Assembly (NCBI RefSeq): GCF_014698045.1
Contig: NZ_JACJSE010000032.1
Span: forward strand, 11,978-75,977
Length of the DNA stretch: 64,000 nt
Source of the DNA: Aulosira sp. FACHB-615
Lineage (GTDB): Bacteria > Cyanobacteriota > Cyanobacteriia > Cyanobacteriales > Nostocaceae
Direction of reading: 5' to 3'
This document shows, in pieces, positions 34,521 through 44,060 of the stretch. The position numbers and the translations under genes were made by a program. Under the pieces are notes generated by a model. It was given only the letters and a program-made list of their open reading frames with translations, was not told the DNA's origin and made no database searches. The stretch's first letter is position 1; every line of letters begins with the position of its first letter.

Positions 34521-36080
34521 TTAAATTTCGTTAACAGCTTCGCTCGTATTAGCCGTTTGTAGTGGTAAAGACAGTACATAACGGTGTCCAGATTCTGCTG
34601 AACCTTGAATCGAAATTTGTCCACCATGCAATTCCGCCAGCTGACAACTGAGCAACAAACCTAAGCTTTCACGAGATAAACCATTATTACTCTTAACTAA
34701 TTCCATCTCAGGATTAGCGATCAATAAATCTGAGTAAGAATCATTTAAGTTGGGTGATTGTTCTAGTGCTATTGTCAAACCTCCTAATTCATCTGGGTTT
34801 GCGGCATAAGCACTGTATGATACTGCTTCATTGGTCAATTCCAATAAAGATAAGGGATGAAGCCGAAAATAAGGATCAACTTCAGTAATTCCATCTCCCA
34901 GCCAAGGATGTGAAACCCAAACAGTAATATTCAGGGTATTTTCCTTGTAAGAGACATGAATCCGCACAATACTACCTGTAGCGGATAACTGAATTACGCT
35001 AAACACCATGTGATAAAGAATTTGCCGCACTTTGTCTTTATCCAAAGGCCAAATGCGACCACGCCCTGGTTCTATTGATAGGCGAATATCTTGCTCCCGA
35101 CGGTTAGCTGGCTCTTCTAAGCTATTAATAGCTTGTTGGCATAACATTTCGATGTCTACTGGAGCTAGGTTGAGACTCTGGGAATTGTCCTCTACAGTAC
35201 CTAATTCAGTGATCTCGTTAACGAGAGAAAGTAAGTAACGACCACTATGTTGGATAATTTCGAGGTACTCTCTTTGCTTAGTTGTCAAAGGCCCATAAAT
35301 TTCTCTACCTAAAACACTAGCCATACCCAGCACAGAAGTTAAAGGAGTACGTAACTCTTGGGTAAGTTGACCTAATAGTTCTAGTTTTAGCTGTTTAGTA
35401 GAATGTGATTCTTTTTCTAAACTCGCTGATGAGAGCTTAATGCCATTGCTAGACTCTTCATTGATGAATAAAGTAGACCCATTCTTTTGATTGCTTTTTT
35501 CTGGTCTACTTTGCAAAAGTCGGTTGCGTTCAAACTCACTCATGCTCCAACGAGCAATGATTTGCAGAAATTCAATATCTCGGTTTTTAAATTCGCGCGG
35601 TACCAAATCCATCACGGCTAAGGCACCCAAACAATGACCGGAAGAATCAATTAATGGCACTCCCAAGTAGGCGCGAATGCCATATTCTTGTACTAATTTA
35701 CTAGTAACAATAGTATTACTACTATATTTATGAGTGTCGTTAATGACTAGTTCTCTGCAAGTTTCCACGACTTGGGTACAGAAAGATTCTCGGCGCAATA
35801 ACTGACGGTTTTGCGCCAAATGATTCATTAATCCCAGTCTGGATAAACCTACTGCTGACTTAAACCAGTGACGTTCCTGATCTACAAATCCCAATATGGA
35901 AATTGGTGCTTCCAAAAAATGGGCAGCCGTTTGAGTAGCTTCCTCAAAAACTGGTATTGTTTCGGGTTGTCGCAAACCAAGTTCTGACAGCACTGTGAGG
36001 CGCTGTTGTTCTCTTGTTTCTTGAGAAGCCCAACCATCCTTAAGAGCAAATAAGTTATTTTCAGGCTCTACCATTGCCAC
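34521..36080 (-). CDS. GAF-domain histidine kinase-like protein, probable pseudokinase
   Basis: Protein of 519 residues. Residues about 40-185 are a GAF domain (PISILGFVDQERHWFKSAVG, YLGVPLIDSSGHCLGALAVMD). Residues about 225-295 are the dimerisation domain with LGQLTQELRTPLTSVLGM. The usual phospho-acceptor His of the H-box is Gln-241. The C-terminal ATPase-like domain lacks a recognisable N-box (VRQILYHMVFSVIQLSATG) and has no DxGxG loop, but keeps the final LLLSCQLAELHGGQISIQGSAESG block. It therefore probably cannot autophosphorylate and may act as a scaffold or sensor partner. It is a single gene with no response regulator next to it. Confidence 0.85.
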   Translation of the reverse strand: MAMVEPENNLFALKDGWASQETREQQRLTVLSELGLRQPETIPVFEEATQTAAHFLEAPISILGFVDQERHWFKSAVGLSRLGLMNHLAQNRQLLRRESFCTQVVETCRELVINDTHKYSSNTIVTSKLVQEYGIRAYLGVPLIDSSGHCLGALAVMDLVPREFKNRDIEFLQIIARWSMSEFERNRLLQSRPEKSNQKNGSTLFINEESSNGIKLSSASLEKESHSTKQLKLELLGQLTQELRTPLTSVLGMASVLGREIYGPLTTKQREYLEIIQHSGRYLLSLVNEITELGTVEDNSQSLNLAPVDIEMLCQQAINSLEEPANRREQDIRLSIEPGRGRIWPLDKDKVRQILYHMVFSVIQLSATGSIVRIHVSYKENTLNITVWVSHPWLGDGITEVDPYFRLHPLSLLELTNEAVSYSAYAANPDELGGLTIALEQSPNLNDSYSDLLIANPEMELVKSNNGLSRESLGLLLSCQLAELHGGQISIQGSAESGHRYVLSLPLQTANTSEAVNEI

Positions 36081-36741
36081 CGCTACCTTGATAATTCGTC
36101 GATATTGTAATATATATAACCACTGTTGCCGGGTTATGATTTCCTATTGTTAAGCATTCCCCAATTTTGCCCTCGACAAACAATAATTGCATAGAAATTT
36201 TATATAACTGTGGAAATTACGGATAAATAAGAGGATGTCACGATTACTCAAGGTTTTGATATCAGACAACGTTAGTTTTTAACTTGACTTGGGTAATATA
36301 ATTCTAAGATTGGTATAAAAGTATTTTCTCTGTAGTAACTTTATACATAGGGCAAAAATGAGGTTTTCTGCCGTACTTACGCAAACATTGTTTATATCTC
36401 AAATATTTTTTACGTATAAATACTGTTAAATTAACTTAATCGTATTTAAGGAAGTATTTTGATGTTTGTGAGCAGAAAATACAGATTATTCTAGTATTTA
36501 ACAAATGATAAAAATCTACTTTTCCAGCAATATAAATTCGTCAGTAACCAAAATTAGTATCAGGCTTTTATGTTTGTTATTCATGGATTTTATGGCAGGA
36601 AAAATTATATTCAAGAGTAAATTTTATCAAAGGTTTACTTATGTTTTACAAATCTGATTTGTTTAAAGTTTATGGTTAAACAATCAGTTTACACAGATTT
36701 ACTCGCAAGTTTTACACCTAAAGTTTGAGGCGCAATTATCA
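36081..36741. other. Long AT-rich intergenic region upstream of the EPS/exosortase locus
   Basis: About 660 bp between divergent genes. It is very AT-rich, with no ORF, tRNA, clear repeat array or canonical NtcA site. A single GTACTTACGCAA stretch (about 36374) resembles the end of the ACTTACGCA elements, but no partner end is visible. It probably holds the promoters of both genes. Confidence 0.5.
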
Positions 36742-37911
36742 ATGAATAAAATGGTTGTGAGAGTCCCTTTTGTTGATTTAAATTTACAACATCAACCAAT
36801 TCAAAATCAATTAGAACAAGCAATTAATAGTGTATTAAATCGGGGAGATTTTGTTTTAGGTAAGGCATTGGCAGATTTTGAGACAGCTTTTGCCGCAGCA
36901 TCTAATTCAGAATATGGTGTGGGTGTAGCCTCTGGAACAGATGCGATCGCTCTTGGTTTACAAGCTTGTAATATTGGTGTGGGCGATGAAGTAATTTTGC
37001 CAGCCAATACTTTTGTTGCCACATTAATTGGAGTGTTACGGGTTGGCGCAAAACCAATTTTAGTTGATTGTGACCCCGATACAGCCTTAATTGATTTAGC
37101 CGCAGCAGCGAAAGTAGTTACCGCCCAGACAAAAGCTATTATTCCTGTACATTTGTATGGGCAGATGGTATCGCCAAAACAATTATTAGATTTTGCCGCT
37201 ACATACAAACTATTAATTTTTGAAGATGCCGCCCAAGCGCACTTAGCTGAACGCGAAGGTTATCGGGCTGGTTCTGTGGGGACAGCCGCCGCTTTTAGCT
37301 TTTATCCCAGTAAAAATTTAGGGGCTTTTGGTGATGGTGGAATGTTAATTACCAAAGATCCAGAAATTGCCCAAAAAATGGTGCGCTTACGCAATTACGG
37401 TGCAGCCCAAAAATATGTGCATGTGGAACCAGGGACAAATAGTCGCCTAGATACCTTACAAGCAGCAGTGTTGCTGGCAAAATTACCTTATTTACAACAA
37501 TGGAATAGCGATCGCAACGCCATCGCCCAACAGTACGATACTCAATTAGCCCCCTTAGCATCTGCTGGCATTATCCCCATCCAAAATCAAAGCGGCGCAG
37601 GACACGTCTATCACCTCTACGTCATTAAAGTGGATGATCCTACCTCACCAGAACGCCGCCAGCAAATTCAAGACAAACTCTCAGCCGTCGGTATTCAAAC
37701 TGGAATTCACTACCCAATTCCTTGCCATCTCCAACCAGCATTCACCTACCTGGGCTATCAACCAGGAGATTTCCCCCACTCTGAAAAACTAGCCAAACAA
37801 ATATTATCTCTACCCATGTATCCTGGTTTAAATAGTAGCCAAATTCAAGAAGTCGTGGCAGAGATTACATCAATCATGAGTGGCGAACAACAACAGTTGT
37901 TATCCGTCTAA
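36742..37911 (+). CDS. DegT/DnrJ/EryC1/StrS-family PLP-dependent sugar aminotransferase
   Basis: Protein of 389 residues. It has the substrate/PLP blocks VASGTDAIALGLQA, DEVILPANTFVATLIGVLRVGA and FEDAAQAHLAE. The PLP lysine is in SFYPSKNLGAFGDGGML, and NSRLDTLQAAVLLAKL and HYPIPCHLQPAF follow. Such enzymes aminate keto-sugars for surface polysaccharides. Its place 230 bp before the exosortase gene and ahead of the export genes fits polysaccharide synthesis. The exact sugar cannot be told. Confidence 0.92.
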   Translation: MNKMVVRVPFVDLNLQHQPIQNQLEQAINSVLNRGDFVLGKALADFETAFAAASNSEYGVGVASGTDAIALGLQACNIGVGDEVILPANTFVATLIGVLRVGAKPILVDCDPDTALIDLAAAAKVVTAQTKAIIPVHLYGQMVSPKQLLDFAATYKLLIFEDAAQAHLAEREGYRAGSVGTAAAFSFYPSKNLGAFGDGGMLITKDPEIAQKMVRLRNYGAAQKYVHVEPGTNSRLDTLQAAVLLAKLPYLQQWNSDRNAIAQQYDTQLAPLASAGIIPIQNQSGAGHVYHLYVIKVDDPTSPERRQQIQDKLSAVGIQTGIHYPIPCHLQPAFTYLGYQPGDFPHSEKLAKQILSLPMYPGLNSSQIQEVVAEITSIMSGEQQQLLSV

Positions 37912-37984
37912 CAACCAAGAATTCAGGAGTTACTGCCGGAGAGTGACCACATTTCGGCAAGCTCAATAACCATCTGCGCGGTTT

Positions 37985-38062
37985 CCAAAGTATTTATTTG
38001 AGGTTAGTCCGCGCAGGCGGACTTCGATTGTGTAGCCCCAGACTTTAATCTGTGGGCATAAT
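37985..38062. repeat. Palindromic spacer repeat
   Basis: It includes the hairpin GTCCGC-GCAG-GCGGAC at about 38007-38022 and the imperfect hairpin CCCCAGA...TCTGTGGG at about 38037-38057. It resembles dispersed spacer repeats of Nostocales. Confidence 0.5.
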
Positions 38063-38142
38063 GAAATTCATCCCAGAGACTAAATTTATCATCTGATGCT
38101 CTTTTGACTCCTGAGTTCTGAATTCTTCAACACTTTAAAATC

Positions 38143-39042
38143 ATGGCACTTCCACAACACATTCAAATTAGAAGCACTCAACAAATACTGAGCATCGCAA
38201 TTTTAGGTGTATTAGCATTACTATACACACCCTTGTTGCTTCATTGGCTAGATGGTTGGCTACACAAAACTATCAGCATCGAACACGAATATTTTAGTCA
38301 TGGAATAATCGGTCTGCCATTTGCTGCTTATTTGAGTTGGTTAAACCGCAAACAATGGCAACGCTTACCAGATAGCACTCATCCCTTGGGTGCTTTTTTA
38401 CTGTTAATCGGCGGCGTATTTTATCTAAGCGGAATTGCTGATTGGGTTAACCTATCTTTGCCAATTATTCTGACAGGATTGTGCCTGTGGTTTAAAGGTG
38501 TGGCAGGTGTGCGCTTACAAGGCTTTCCGTTGGTATTGATATTTTTAGCAACCCCCACTTTTGTACCTTATTTATTAGTTCCCTACACCTTACCCCTACA
38601 AAGCTTTATCGCTGGCACAGCCGGATTCATACTCAATCAAATTGGGATGCAAGTCACCGTTGATGAAATCAATATTTACGTTGGTGGACGCATTGTGGAA
38701 GTAGCGCCCTATTGTGCAGGGCTAAAAATGTTGTTTACAACTCTCTACGTCAGCTTAATGCTGCTGTATTGGACTGGTGCTTTGGTTTCCCGACGCATTA
38801 GTGTTTGGTTTATGTGTATTTCTGTAGCCATTAGCGTTACCGCCAATATTATTCGGAACACCTTCCTCAGTTACTTTCACGGCACAGGTAACGAAGCCGC
38901 ATTTAAATGGTTGCATGATAGTTGGGGCGGTGATCTGTATTCTGCTTGTATGCTGTTATTACTCGTACCATTACTGAACTGGATGAACAACAATTTGTTA
39001 GCAGATCCAGAAATTGCAGAACCAATAGAAGAGCAGAACTAA
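38143..39042 (+). CDS. Cyanoexosortase (transpeptidase-like sorting enzyme)
   Basis: Integral membrane protein of 299 residues with about eight hydrophobic segments. The exosortase active-site triad is visible as Cys-191 in VAPYCAGLK, Arg-238 in NIIRN and His-246 in SYFHGTGNE. Exosortases process proteins with a C-terminal PEP-CTERM signal and are usually encoded with exopolysaccharide genes, as here. The cyanobacterial subclass (A or B) is not assigned with certainty; the next gene is the usual partner. No PEP-CTERM protein is encoded in this window. Confidence 0.88.
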   Translation: MALPQHIQIRSTQQILSIAILGVLALLYTPLLLHWLDGWLHKTISIEHEYFSHGIIGLPFAAYLSWLNRKQWQRLPDSTHPLGAFLLLIGGVFYLSGIADWVNLSLPIILTGLCLWFKGVAGVRLQGFPLVLIFLATPTFVPYLLVPYTLPLQSFIAGTAGFILNQIGMQVTVDEINIYVGGRIVEVAPYCAGLKMLFTTLYVSLMLLYWTGALVSRRISVWFMCISVAISVTANIIRNTFLSYFHGTGNEAAFKWLHDSWGGDLYSACMLLLLVPLLNWMNNNLLADPEIAEPIEEQN

Positions 39043-39116
39043 TAAATGCTACTTTTACTGAACTCAGAGTACCAATTATTCAGTAAAATCTTGCGTAAAT
39101 CTTGCAAATTTTACTG

Positions 39117-39854
39117 ATGATTTCCTTTTCCAAGGTTCTCAAAGAAAAACAGGTGACTTATATAATACCTCTGGTATTGTTGCTGCTGCTCTTGGCAATG
39201 GGCGCAGTTCCCAGCTACTTAAAAGGGCGCTGGGAATGGAAACAGCCGCCACCTGTCACCACCCTCAAGGAATTAAAAAAAATACGTAAAACCGGATTAA
39301 CCATTCCTGGCTGGGAAACAACTCAACAAGCCGAACAACAAGTAGGCGAACATAAATGGTCATTGCAAGTTCTCAAACAAGCAAGTCCACCCACTCAGGT
39401 GATTTTGCTATTACTGCCACAAAACGGCCCGAAGGATCAACCGGAAGTGGAATGGACGGAGATTAACGGCTGGGGTAGGTTGCGCTGGGGAAAATGGGAT
39501 ATAGCCCAAGAACGTTCTCTGGAATTTTCGGTGAAACCGTCCCAAACTGCTAGTTCTACTGCTGATGCGTTGGTAAAAGCGAGATTTTTCCGCGTTTCCA
39601 CGCAACAAGATACCTTTGCTGTTTTACAGTGGTATGCTTTCCCCAATGGTGGCAACCCATCACCTTTGCACTGGTTTGTTAAAGATCAATTGGCACAGTT
39701 GCAGAAACGCCGAAATCCCTGGGTAGCAGTGAGTATAATGATACCGATTGAGCCTTTGGGTAACATAGAAACTACCAATTCACTAGCTCAATCTTTGGGT
39801 GAAACGGTGCAAACTAGATTAATGGCAAATGCTTTATCTAGTAATCCTAGATGA
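39117..39854 (+). CDS. Cyanoexosortase system-associated protein
   Basis: About 245 residues when started at ATG 39117 (MISFSKVLKEKQ); a TTG five codons upstream is less likely. One N-terminal membrane segment (about 14-34, YIIPLVLLLLLLAMGAVPSYL) is followed by an extracytoplasmic domain with GLTIPGWETTQQ, HKWSLQVL and LLLLPQNGPKDQPEVEW. It corresponds to the EpsI-like proteins found next to exosortases. The family's molecular role is unknown. It is 74 bp after the exosortase gene, so they are probably co-transcribed. Confidence 0.82.
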   Translation: MISFSKVLKEKQVTYIIPLVLLLLLLAMGAVPSYLKGRWEWKQPPPVTTLKELKKIRKTGLTIPGWETTQQAEQQVGEHKWSLQVLKQASPPTQVILLLLPQNGPKDQPEVEWTEINGWGRLRWGKWDIAQERSLEFSVKPSQTASSTADALVKARFFRVSTQQDTFAVLQWYAFPNGGNPSPLHWFVKDQLAQLQKRRNPWVAVSIMIPIEPLGNIETTNSLAQSLGETVQTRLMANALSSNPR

Positions 39855-40214
39855 TACATGAACAAAAGAGACAAGGCAGTCCCGATGAAACTTGTTTCAT
39901 AGCCAAGCATGAAAGTGGGACTAGCATTTTTACTCAGCACTCAGCACTCAGCATTTTCAAGTCCGAGAGATGTTAATCCATCATTTAGGATTGCTATAGC
40001 CAGTTGAGAAGTAATTTGGGTTGTAACTATGTGAACTTAACTAAAGAATGTGGAAAACCTGTTATCTTTGATCCATCAATTTCCCAGAGTGGCAAGTTAA
40101 AAATTTGCCTCTTATCTATAATCAATTCTGCAACTCAAAACAAATATACAAGTTACTTTCAACCTAAAATAACGACTCGGTAGAATTAATTCTCAATACA
40201 GTTTGACCGCACCG
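39855..40214. other. Spacer with nested hairpins and STRR before the Wza-like gene
   Basis: AGTCCC (39878-39883) and GGGACT (39917-39922) enclose the perfect hairpin ATGAAAC-TT-GTTTCAT (39885-39900). A CAGCACT heptamer row follows (39935-39955). The rest is AT-rich and presumably contains the promoter of the export genes. Confidence 0.55.
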
Positions 40215-41624
40215 ATGCTTATAGTTTCCCATCCTTATGTACGTGCATTTAGCACTTTATGTTTTGTGAGTTTTCAGGCAGGTGTTTGGCTGACAAATTC
40301 TGTTCAACCTGTTGTGGCTCAATCTTTACCATCTCCCACAACATCACCAGGGCAATTACCTGTACTACCACCCGAAAATCCTGCCCAAGAAGAATCACCA
40401 CTACAACCTCCCGCACCGCCTCCAAATGCTGATAGTACATTTCCCAATGAAAGTGGCGCGGCTTCTCCCCAACTCAACCGTTACCTTTTAGGGCCGGGAG
40501 ATGTAATTAATGTGACGTTTCAACGTCCTTCTGGTGCTTATCGCTTGGGGCCGGGAGATTCTATTAGTGTGATAGTTCAACGCTTCCCAGATTTAAGTTT
40601 TGAAGCTTCTATTAATCCAGAAGGTAATATTGCCGCACCCTTGCTCGGCACTGTAACACTACAAAATTTGACTTTACAAGAAGCTCAAGAAAAAATTCGC
40701 TTGTCATTCAATCGTTATGTTATTAATCCTGTAGTGGTTTTGTCTTTGAAGGTTCTACGCCCGGATTTGAGTTTTCAAGCTCCAATTAGTCCTGAAGGCA
40801 ATATTGTTGTACCACAAGTGGGAATATTATCTATACAAGGTTTGAGTTTAGCAGAAGCTCAAGAAAAAATTCGCTTAAGTTTAAGTCGGGTTATGGTTGA
40901 TCCGATGATTTCTGTATCTCTATCTGCCACAAGACCTGTACAAATTACGATTAGTGGTGAAGTTTTTCGCCCAGGTATTTATTCTGTCACCTCTGCAACC
41001 CCAAGAGTTGCTGATGCTTTACTGATAGCTGGTGGTTCTACAATGGGTGCTGATCTGCGTCAAGTGCAAGTACGGCGGACATTAATGGATGGTTCTGTGA
41101 TTTCGCAAAATATTGATTTGTATGCTGCATTGCAAAATGGTGCTTCCGTGCCGAATTTACGCTTGCAAGATGGCGATGCAGTGATTATCCCCCGTCGGGA
41201 GGTGGGTAATGATGATGGTTATGATCGCAATTTAATTGCTCGTTCATCTTTAGCTGTACCACAAATTCGTGTCCGGTTGTTAAACTACGCTGCTGGAGGA
41301 CTGGTGACACAAACCCTACCAAATGGCAGTACTTTTGTAGATGCTTTGGGGGGAATTAATTTAGATACAGCAAACCTCCGAGATATTGCTTTAATTCGAT
41401 TCGATCCAGAACGGGGCCGCGCAGTTACGCAAAGGCTTGATGCCAAAAAAGCACTTTCTGGTGATATATCTCAAAATGTCCCGTTACAAGATAATGATGT
41501 TATTGTTGTTGGTCGCAACTTGATTACGAGAATCACCAATATCTTTAGTACAATTACTCGGCCGTTCTTTGATGTTCAAAGTTTTATCCGCTTCTTCCAA
41601 TTTTTTGGCGGTGGCTCAAATTAA
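40215..41624 (+). CDS. Wza-like polysaccharide export protein (poly_export/SLBB)
   Basis: About 469 residues when started at ATG 40215; a TTG four codons earlier is less likely. The signal peptide ends near VVAQ (about 36). A Pro/Ser-rich stretch follows, then export domains beginning LGPGDVINVTF and LGPGDSISVIVQ. Two nearly identical 58-residue modules lie in tandem (residues about 125-182 and 183-240, each PDLSF...PEGNI...EAQEKIRLS). SLBB domains follow (ITISGEVFRPGIYSV; VRLLNYAAGG). It would form the outer-membrane channel for capsule or EPS. It lies upstream of a Wzc-like gene. Confidence 0.9.
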   Translation: MLIVSHPYVRAFSTLCFVSFQAGVWLTNSVQPVVAQSLPSPTTSPGQLPVLPPENPAQEESPLQPPAPPPNADSTFPNESGAASPQLNRYLLGPGDVINVTFQRPSGAYRLGPGDSISVIVQRFPDLSFEASINPEGNIAAPLLGTVTLQNLTLQEAQEKIRLSFNRYVINPVVVLSLKVLRPDLSFQAPISPEGNIVVPQVGILSIQGLSLAEAQEKIRLSLSRVMVDPMISVSLSATRPVQITISGEVFRPGIYSVTSATPRVADALLIAGGSTMGADLRQVQVRRTLMDGSVISQNIDLYAALQNGASVPNLRLQDGDAVIIPRREVGNDDGYDRNLIARSSLAVPQIRVRLLNYAAGGLVTQTLPNGSTFVDALGGINLDTANLRDIALIRFDPERGRAVTQRLDAKKALSGDISQNVPLQDNDVIVVGRNLITRITNIFSTITRPFFDVQSFIRFFQFFGGGSN

Positions 41625-41690
41625 AACATCTCTGGCTTGGTAAATCATTCTTGACCACCATTCTCTCGCTTATTTCTATGTGTCTCTGCT

Positions 41691-43862
41691 ATGACCCCAC
41701 CAATTGTTAAACGCTATCTAATTGCCTTCGAGAAGTACAAGTGGATTGGACTAGCTGGTTTTGGGCTAGTGGTTGTCGGGTCAACAGTGGTGGCGGTACA
41801 ACCAGATCCACCAATAAGTTACATAGCAAATGCAGCACTGACTTATAATCGTCCACCGGTTTCATTTTCGCTGACGGGAAATGAAATCCAGCAGCAAGGA
41901 CAAGACTTAAGTGAGGGGGCTTTACTGTCAGATCAAATTATTGAAGCAGTTGCAACCAAGGTTAATGTTAAGCCCAAAACTCTTGGTACAAATGTGGCTT
42001 TGAAGTTACCCGAAAAAGCTGCTAAGGCGGGAGAAGCTGTATCGACAGTGATTGATCTGAAATATAAAGATACTGATCCGAAACGCGCTCAAGAGGTGCT
42101 TCAGGAATTGATGCAAGCAATGATCAAGCTGAGTGGCGAGATTAATACAGGGCGATTAAGAGCAATTATTCAAAAAATTGAAGAACGCATACCCCAGGCG
42201 AAAGCAGAATTACAAACGGCGGAGAAAAGATTAGAACAATACGATCGCCGGGAGCGTCCAGCAATATTATCAGCAGAAAATGGTAGTTTATTAGCAGCAA
42301 TTACTAACAGTCAAAATCAACAGCGACAGATTCAATTAAATATTGCGGGGATTGACGCTCAAATTCTCAGTTTACGCACCAAGTTAGGTTTAGATGTCAA
42401 TCAAGCTTATGTTTCCTCAGCTTTGAGTGCTGACCCAATTTTGACCAATTTGCGAACACAGCTATATCAAACAGAATCGCAAATCGCTTTGCTGCGGAAA
42501 GATTTACGCCCTGAACATCCAACGATGATTCAGTTGTATCGCCAAAAAGAAGCCACTGAACAATTAATCCAACAACGTGCTAATGAAGTGATTGGTGGCG
42601 GTGGCGCGGCTGCACCGTTGGCGGGAAATATTTCCGGGATTCGCGCTCAAAGTAATTTAGACCCAGCCAGACAAGGGTTAGCGAATCAAATGGTGACTTT
42701 GCAAACCCAACGCGATACTCTACAACAACAGTTGGCACAGCAAATCCGCGAGGAAGTCAGACTCAGGCAGGAGTATTCTTTAATACCCAACAAACAATTA
42801 GAGCGATCGCGCTTAGAACAGGAAGTTGCCTTGAAAAAAGCGGTTTATGACCAAATGCAAGCCAAACTTACTGATTCTAAAACCGCCGAGGCAGAAACTG
42901 TTAGTAGCTTAACTATTGCCCGCTCACCATTGATTATTCCCGAACCCACGAAAGCCAAAAGCGTACCAGCTACTCTAGGGGTTGGTGGTTTCTTGGGCTT
43001 GTTGGTGGGTGGTGGTGTGATATTTTTACTGGGTGCTTTAGAAGGGACATTCAAAACTCAAGAAGATATCCGCGACAGCCTCAAACAACGAGAGGTGGTG
43101 TTACTGGGCGAAATACCTTTAATGTCAGTGGAGAATTTACCTCCAGACACAGTACCAGTAGTATTTTCACCCGATTCGCCCTATTTAGAGTTTTATGAAA
43201 AATTCCGCAGTAATTTACGCCGTTTGGCTGGTAAAGATGTAAAAATACTCCTCATTGCTAGTACTGGCGCTCAAGAAGGCAAAACCGTGAGTGCTTACAA
43301 TTTGGGTGTGGCTTGCGCTCGTGCGGGGAAACGTACTTTGATTATTGAAACTGATTTGCGATCGCCTTCGCGAGCTGCATCCCTAAAAGTTAATCTCGAC
43401 CCCGACGCGACTATTGAACCTTTGCGTTACTATGCCAGCTTGAGTGATTGTATTCGCTTAGTACCAGATATAGAAAATTTATACATTATTCCTAGTCCTG
43501 GCCCTGTTCGTCAATCTCCAGCTATCATCGAATCTAGCGAAATGCGGCGGCTGATGGAAGATGCCCGTGAGCGTTATGATTTAGTGATTTTAGATACTAG
43601 TCCTTTAAGTTATTCCAATGATCCTTTGTTGATTCAACCCTACAGTGATGGTATAGTCATGGTCGCCCGACCGAACTATACACAAGAAAGTTTGTTAGGT
43701 GAAGCAATCGATCAATTACAAGAAGCTGAATTGGGGCTACTGGGTGTGATTATCAATGGTGCTGATATTGAAGTTGCTTTACCAGAAACGAAAGAACCAT
43801 TACCAACCTCTGCATCAGAATCAGCAACTGTGGAAGAAGTTGACCAAGTTTCCGTAGGGTAA
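41691..43862 (+). CDS. Wzc-like chain-length determinant / BY-kinase-type protein
   Basis: Protein of 723 residues. The Wzz domain has transmembrane segments near 18-37 and 424-446, flanking a long periplasmic coiled coil (about 150-400). The cytoplasmic ATPase has Walker A-like TGAQEGKTVS, Walker A' LIIETDLRSPS and Walker B YDLVILDTSPL. The C-terminal tail (LPETKEPLPTSASESATVEEVDQ) has no tyrosine cluster, so autophosphorylation as in Wzc is doubtful. It would couple polymerisation and export with the Wza-like protein 66 bp upstream. Confidence 0.9.
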   Translation: MTPPIVKRYLIAFEKYKWIGLAGFGLVVVGSTVVAVQPDPPISYIANAALTYNRPPVSFSLTGNEIQQQGQDLSEGALLSDQIIEAVATKVNVKPKTLGTNVALKLPEKAAKAGEAVSTVIDLKYKDTDPKRAQEVLQELMQAMIKLSGEINTGRLRAIIQKIEERIPQAKAELQTAEKRLEQYDRRERPAILSAENGSLLAAITNSQNQQRQIQLNIAGIDAQILSLRTKLGLDVNQAYVSSALSADPILTNLRTQLYQTESQIALLRKDLRPEHPTMIQLYRQKEATEQLIQQRANEVIGGGGAAAPLAGNISGIRAQSNLDPARQGLANQMVTLQTQRDTLQQQLAQQIREEVRLRQEYSLIPNKQLERSRLEQEVALKKAVYDQMQAKLTDSKTAEAETVSSLTIARSPLIIPEPTKAKSVPATLGVGGFLGLLVGGGVIFLLGALEGTFKTQEDIRDSLKQREVVLLGEIPLMSVENLPPDTVPVVFSPDSPYLEFYEKFRSNLRRLAGKDVKILLIASTGAQEGKTVSAYNLGVACARAGKRTLIIETDLRSPSRAASLKVNLDPDATIEPLRYYASLSDCIRLVPDIENLYIIPSPGPVRQSPAIIESSEMRRLMEDARERYDLVILDTSPLSYSNDPLLIQPYSDGIVMVARPNYTQESLLGEAIDQLQEAELGLLGVIINGADIEVALPETKEPLPTSASESATVEEVDQVSVG

Positions 43863-44060
43863 GTAATACGCTGATGTCACAGAGCCAATCGAAGTGAAGA
43901 ACGGAGATTGAGACACAGAAATTCGTAATCTTGATTATGCGAGCTGATTAATAATTACGACATTAATTTATTCTATCTACGCTGAGTCTCTAATTAAACT
44001 CAAGTTAGGATCAAAATAGTTAGAATCGCAACTTTAAGCAATAACGGTGGAGAATACTGT

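Noticed and set aside
36081..36741. Possible hidden tRNA or structured RNA in the long AT-rich spacer
   Set aside because: No cloverleaf, TTCRA loop motif or conserved riboswitch core could be found by eye.
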